From an uncultured Candidatus Entotheonella sp. (GTDB lineage Bacteria > Tectomicrobia > Entotheonellia > Entotheonellales > Entotheonellaceae): a stretch of 64,000 nt of DNA. The stretch spans positions 2,033,300 through 2,097,299 of the forward strand of contig OX639990.1 in assembly GCA_951828535.1 (NCBI GenBank), written 5' to 3'. Below the pieces are notes generated by a model. It did no database searches. It saw only the letters and a program-made list of their open reading frames with translations, and was not told the DNA's origin. This document shows, piece after piece, positions 60,751-64,000 of this stretch; positions within the stretch are counted from its first letter, which is position 1; the number at the start of each line of letters is the position of its first letter. The position numbers and the translations under genes are program-made.

Positions 60751-62379
60751 ATGATTATTCAGGAACTCAACCTGATTCAGAAAGCCCACTCGTACTTGCC
60801 TGCAGGAGAATTACAGGCTCTTTCCCGCCGCATTAACGTACCCCTCTATCGCTTGCACGGACTGGCCAGTTTTTATCCCCATTTTCGCTTGCAGCCGCCC
60901 CCGAAGGTCGACATCCGGGTATGCCACGACATGGCCTGCCTGTTGCGCGGCGCCACAGATTTGCAGGCCATCGCCCGCACCGCGGTAGATGCCTCGCCCC
61001 TGACGGACGTACAAGTAGGCACCACGGCGTGCCTGGGACAATGCGACGGCGCCCCCGCTATTGTCGTGAACGACCATATCTACACCGAAGCGAGCGCCCA
61101 GCGCATCATCTCCCTGCTCGAGTCGCTGGCCGGTGGGCGTACGCTGCGGCGACAGCGTTTCTCCGCCCCCGATACGGCGTTCGTCTGTGACCCCTACAAC
61201 GGCGCATCGACTTACGAGGCGCTGCGTCGTCTGGTCCACGGCGGCGATAGCACCGCGGTCATCGAAGGCCTCAAGACGAGCGGCCTGCGCGGCATGGGCG
61301 GCGCCGGATTTCCCACCGGCGTCAAGTGGGAGCTGGTGCGGCAAGCGCCGGGGGACGTGAAGTACGTCATCTGCAACGCCGATGAGAGCGAGCCGGGAAC
61401 GTTCAAAGATCGCGTCATTTTGCAGACGCTCCCTGATCTGGTATTGGAGGGCATGGCCTTGGCCGCGGTGGCCGTAGGCGCGCGCAAGGCCATCATCTAC
61501 ATCCGCCACGAATACGCCCGCCAGCGCGACGTGCTGCTCAAGGCGCTGCGGCAACGGCAGGGCGAGGGCATCCTCGGCCCCTACATGATGGGGTCCTCGC
61601 ACCACGTGGAGTTCGAGATTTTCGAGAGCCCCGGCGGCTACATCTGCGGCGAGGAAACCGCGCTCCTCGAAGCCCTTGAAGACAAGCGGGCCGAACCGCG
61701 CCACAAGCCGCCCTTTCCCGGCACGCACGGGCTGTTCGGCGCCCCGACGCTGCTGAATAATGTCGAGACCTTCGCCATGGTGCCCGGCATCGTTCTCAAC
61801 GGCGGCGACTGGTGGGCCGAACACGGCAGGAACGACGCCAAGGGCCTGAAATTCCTGGCGGTCAGCGGTCAGGTCAAGAACCCCGGCGTGTACGAGGTGC
61901 CGCTCGGCCTGACGGTGCGCGACTTGATTGAACGTGCCGGCGGCATGCGGTACGGCCGCACCCTCAAAGCCTTTGCTCCCGGCGGCGCGTCGTCCGGCTT
62001 CCTGCCCGCCAGCATGGCCGACATCCCCCTGGACTTTCGCACCCTGGCGGAGGCCGGCTCGATGCTCGGATCGGGCGCGGTGGTGGTCGTCGGCGATGAC
62101 GTCTGCATGCTGGAACTGGCCCTCAACGTCGGGCGTTTCTTCCGCAACGAATCGTGCGGCAAGTGCGTGCCCTGCCGGGTCGGCTCGGAGAAGATTGTCA
62201 CGCTCCTGGAAGGCATCCTGGCGGGGAACGGCTCGTGGGCCGACCTGGAACTCATCGAGGAACTGTCGGCAACCATGGCGCTGACCTCGATCTGCGGTCT
62301 GGGGCAGGCGGCGCCGAACCCTATCTTGTCGGTCATCAAGCACTTCAAGGACGATATCGCCCGCTACATCGCGGCGTGA
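60751..62379 (+). CDS. fdsB: NAD-dependent formate dehydrogenase beta subunit (NuoE/NuoF-like fusion)
   Basis: 542 residues. The N-terminal about 130 residues are a thioredoxin-like 2Fe-2S domain (NuoE type): CHDMACLLRG and TACLGQCDGAPA. Then NuoF-like FMN and NADH domains (RGMGGAGFPTGVKWE; CNADESEPGTFKDR; GGYICGEETALLEALE) and the 4Fe-4S motif ESCGKCVPCRVG. It passes electrons from the formate-oxidising subunit to NAD+. Starts with a weak ribosome binding site. The alpha subunit gene follows 22 bases downstream. Confidence 0.88.
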   Translation: MIIQELNLIQKAHSYLPAGELQALSRRINVPLYRLHGLASFYPHFRLQPPPKVDIRVCHDMACLLRGATDLQAIARTAVDASPLTDVQVGTTACLGQCDGAPAIVVNDHIYTEASAQRIISLLESLAGGRTLRRQRFSAPDTAFVCDPYNGASTYEALRRLVHGGDSTAVIEGLKTSGLRGMGGAGFPTGVKWELVRQAPGDVKYVICNADESEPGTFKDRVILQTLPDLVLEGMALAAVAVGARKAIIYIRHEYARQRDVLLKALRQRQGEGILGPYMMGSSHHVEFEIFESPGGYICGEETALLEALEDKRAEPRHKPPFPGTHGLFGAPTLLNNVETFAMVPGIVLNGGDWWAEHGRNDAKGLKFLAVSGQVKNPGVYEVPLGLTVRDLIERAGGMRYGRTLKAFAPGGASSGFLPASMADIPLDFRTLAEAGSMLGSGAVVVVGDDVCMLELALNVGRFFRNESCGKCVPCRVGSEKIVTLLEGILAGNGSWADLELIEELSATMALTSICGLGQAAPNPILSVIKHFKDDIARYIAA

Positions 62380-62401
62380 TCAGCGGAGCGAGGGAGCACC
62401 C

Positions 62402-64000
62402 ATGTCTGAAGCCATCGCAACCACCACAGCGAACGCCAGTGAGCCTATAGGACAAGACCGCACGAGCACGGCGAGTGGTGTCCGCATCACGATGGACGGC
62501 CAATCACTCGACGTGGCGCCCGGCACGACCCTGTACGAGGCCGCTCAACAGGCGGGAATCGATGTGCCCGTGCTGTGCCACTCGCCCAAGCTGGAGCCGG
62601 TTGGCGTCTGCCGCATGTGCGTGGTCGAAGTGGAGGGCAACCGTGTGCTGCAGGCCGCCTGCGTGCGTCAAGCCGAGGACGGCATGGTGGTACACACGAA
62701 CGGCGACAAGGTAACGCGGTCGCGGGCCATGCTAACCGAATTGCTCATGGCCGACTATCCCACCGCCAACGGCAAGCCGGCCCCGCCACGGCAAGCCGGC
62801 AAGCCCGATCTGCTGCTGGAGCTCGCCGCCGCGCAGGGCGTCACGACGCCGCGCTTTCCCGCCCGCCAATCGCTAGCAAGCTTTGATAACGGGCGCGACC
62901 TGTCGTCAGCGGTCATCGCCGTCGATCACAACGCCTGCATCCTGTGCGACCGCTGCATCCGCGCCTGCGACGACGTGCAGTGCAACGACGTCATCGGGCG
63001 CACCGGCAAGGGCTACACGGCGCGCATTTCCTTCGACAACGACCTACCGATGGGCCAGTCGAGCTGCGTTTCCTGCGGCGAGTGCATGGCCGCCTGCCCG
63101 ACCGGTGCCCTGACCGACAAGCCCCTGACTCTGCCGATGCTGACGGACGTCGATCACAAACAAGTCGACTCCCTGTGTCCCTACTGCGGCGTCGGGTGCA
63201 GCATCACCTACACGGTCAACACGGAGGCCAATACCATCGTTCAGGTGTCCGGGCGCGCCAGTCCGGTGAATCATGGGCGGCTGTGCGTCAAAGGCCGTTA
63301 CGGGTTCGATTACGTGCACCACGGCGAGCGCCTGTTGGTGCCGCTGATTCGCAAGCCGGAGTACTACCCGAAGACCCCCGAGCCGCCCGCCGATCCGCGC
63401 CAGGCGTTCCGGGAAGCGACCTGGGACGAGGCCCTCGACCTGGCGGCGCAGCGCTTCATGGCCGTCCGGGAAGCGCACGGCAGCCAGGCGCTGGCCGGTT
63501 TCGGCTCCGCCAAGTGCTCGAATGAGGATAACTACCTGTTCCAGAAGCTCATCCGGGCGGTCTTCGGCACCAACAACGTCGATCACTGCACGCGACTGTG
63601 CCACGCTTCCTCGGTGGCCGCCTTGCTCGACCAGATCGGCGGCGGCTCGGTGTCGAACCCGTTTTCCGACGCGCTGGACACCGACGCCATCTTCATCATC
63701 GGCTCCAATACCACGCACAACCACCCTGTGGCGGCAACGTTCATCAAGCAGGCCGCCAACGCCGGCACCACGCTACTCGTCGCCGACCCTCGACGGCCCG
63801 AGATCGCCGACCACGCCGACCATTACGTGCGCTTCAACCCCGGTACCGACGTGGCGTTCCTCAACGGCCTCATGCACGTCATCATCCGCGAGGAGCTTTA
63901 CGACGCCGACTTCATCGAAGAGCGCACCGAGGCCTTCGACCGCCTGCGCGACACGGTGATCGCCTACACGCCGCGCCTGGTGTCGCGCCTCACCGGGGTG
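62402..64000 (+). CDS. fdsA: NAD-dependent formate dehydrogenase alpha subunit (partial, runs off the window)
   Basis: 533 codons visible. An N-terminal 2Fe-2S domain (VLCHSPKLEPVGVCRMCVVE), two ferredoxin-type 4Fe-4S clusters (CILCDRCIRACDDVQC; SSCVSCGECMAACPTGAL), then the molybdopterin domain with its own 4Fe-4S site (CPYCGVGCSI) and LCVKGRYGFDYV. The catalytic position (selenocysteine in FdhF) is Cys in DHCTRLCHASSVA. It oxidises formate to CO2 at a bis-MGD Mo (or W) centre. The remaining C-terminus lies beyond the window. Confidence 0.93.
   Translation, partial: MSEAIATTTANASEPIGQDRTSTASGVRITMDGQSLDVAPGTTLYEAAQQAGIDVPVLCHSPKLEPVGVCRMCVVEVEGNRVLQAACVRQAEDGMVVHTNGDKVTRSRAMLTELLMADYPTANGKPAPPRQAGKPDLLLELAAAQGVTTPRFPARQSLASFDNGRDLSSAVIAVDHNACILCDRCIRACDDVQCNDVIGRTGKGYTARISFDNDLPMGQSSCVSCGECMAACPTGALTDKPLTLPMLTDVDHKQVDSLCPYCGVGCSITYTVNTEANTIVQVSGRASPVNHGRLCVKGRYGFDYVHHGERLLVPLIRKPEYYPKTPEPPADPRQAFREATWDEALDLAAQRFMAVREAHGSQALAGFGSAKCSNEDNYLFQKLIRAVFGTNNVDHCTRLCHASSVAALLDQIGGGSVSNPFSDALDTDAIFIIGSNTTHNHPVAATFIKQAANAGTTLLVADPRRPEIADHADHYVRFNPGTDVAFLNGLMHVIIREELYDADFIEERTEAFDRLRDTVIAYTPRLVSRLTGV

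Noticed and set aside
1-64000. tRNA, rRNA, CRISPR arrays or riboswitches
   Set aside because: None was recognised by eye on either strand; short or divergent RNAs could be missed without a covariance-model scan.

Overview
This 64 kb window is GC-rich chromosomal DNA from a Gram-negative, respiring, non-model bacterium. The flavour resembles Tectomicrobia (Entotheonella-type), Nitrospinota or Methylomirabilota. That view rests on an aa3-type oxidase operon with several c-type cytochromes and a CydA-like protein, PCP_red-domain proteins in an apparent non-phototroph, BNR-repeat proteins, and many insertion sequences and toxin-antitoxin modules. The assignment is an inference from gene content and is not secure.

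Layout. (1) 0.2-12.8 kb is an IS-riddled accessory island. It holds HicAB, a HEPN-plus-CBS protein, a DNA methyltransferase fused to HNH whose catalytic motif IV reads GPPF, a membrane-anchored TPR protein broken by two IS elements, and a broken S24-type repressor. (2) 12.9-18.8 kb is a complete oligopeptide-type ABC importer. (3) 18.8-22.1 kb has a dioxygenase remnant, a nuclease-helicase and a small exported protein. (4) 22.1-40.3 kb is a long minus-strand respiratory block. Read 5' to 3' it runs from a CydA-like protein through three membrane-linked c-type cytochromes, CoxB, CoxA, CtaA, CtaB, two subunit III proteins, subunit IV and DUF420/DUF983-type assembly proteins, to a soluble cytochrome c, a Usp-PCP_red-rubredoxin protein, an Mrp ATPase and a second PCP_red protein. 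(5) 40.7-43.6 kb has an MDR oxidoreductase, a CPA1 antiporter and a partial duplication of the oxidoreductase. (6) 43.7-54.1 kb is a second decayed island of exported or lipoprotein genes, several split by IS. (7) 54.8-64 kb has BNR-repeat, RidA, LigB-like, EF-P, MDMPI-type, FitAB-type toxin-antitoxin, MobA and NAD-dependent formate dehydrogenase genes. The last gene runs off the window.

Four IS types occur, each in two copies. Six of the eight copies have clean target duplications. Removing the IS plus one duplication copy restores an open reading frame in three separate genes (TPR protein, peptidoglycan-binding protein, Cys-rich coiled-coil protein). The insertions are therefore young, and the ancestral proteins can be read from the pieces.

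The best candidate for an undescribed system is the respiratory block. No bc1 or alternative complex III is visible, but a CydA-like protein without the usual quinol-loop motif sits beside three c-type cytochromes and directly upstream of an aa3 oxidase. I infer that this could be a quinol-to-cytochrome c-to-oxidase module. The PCP_red/Usp/rubredoxin proteins downstream are a second unusual set.
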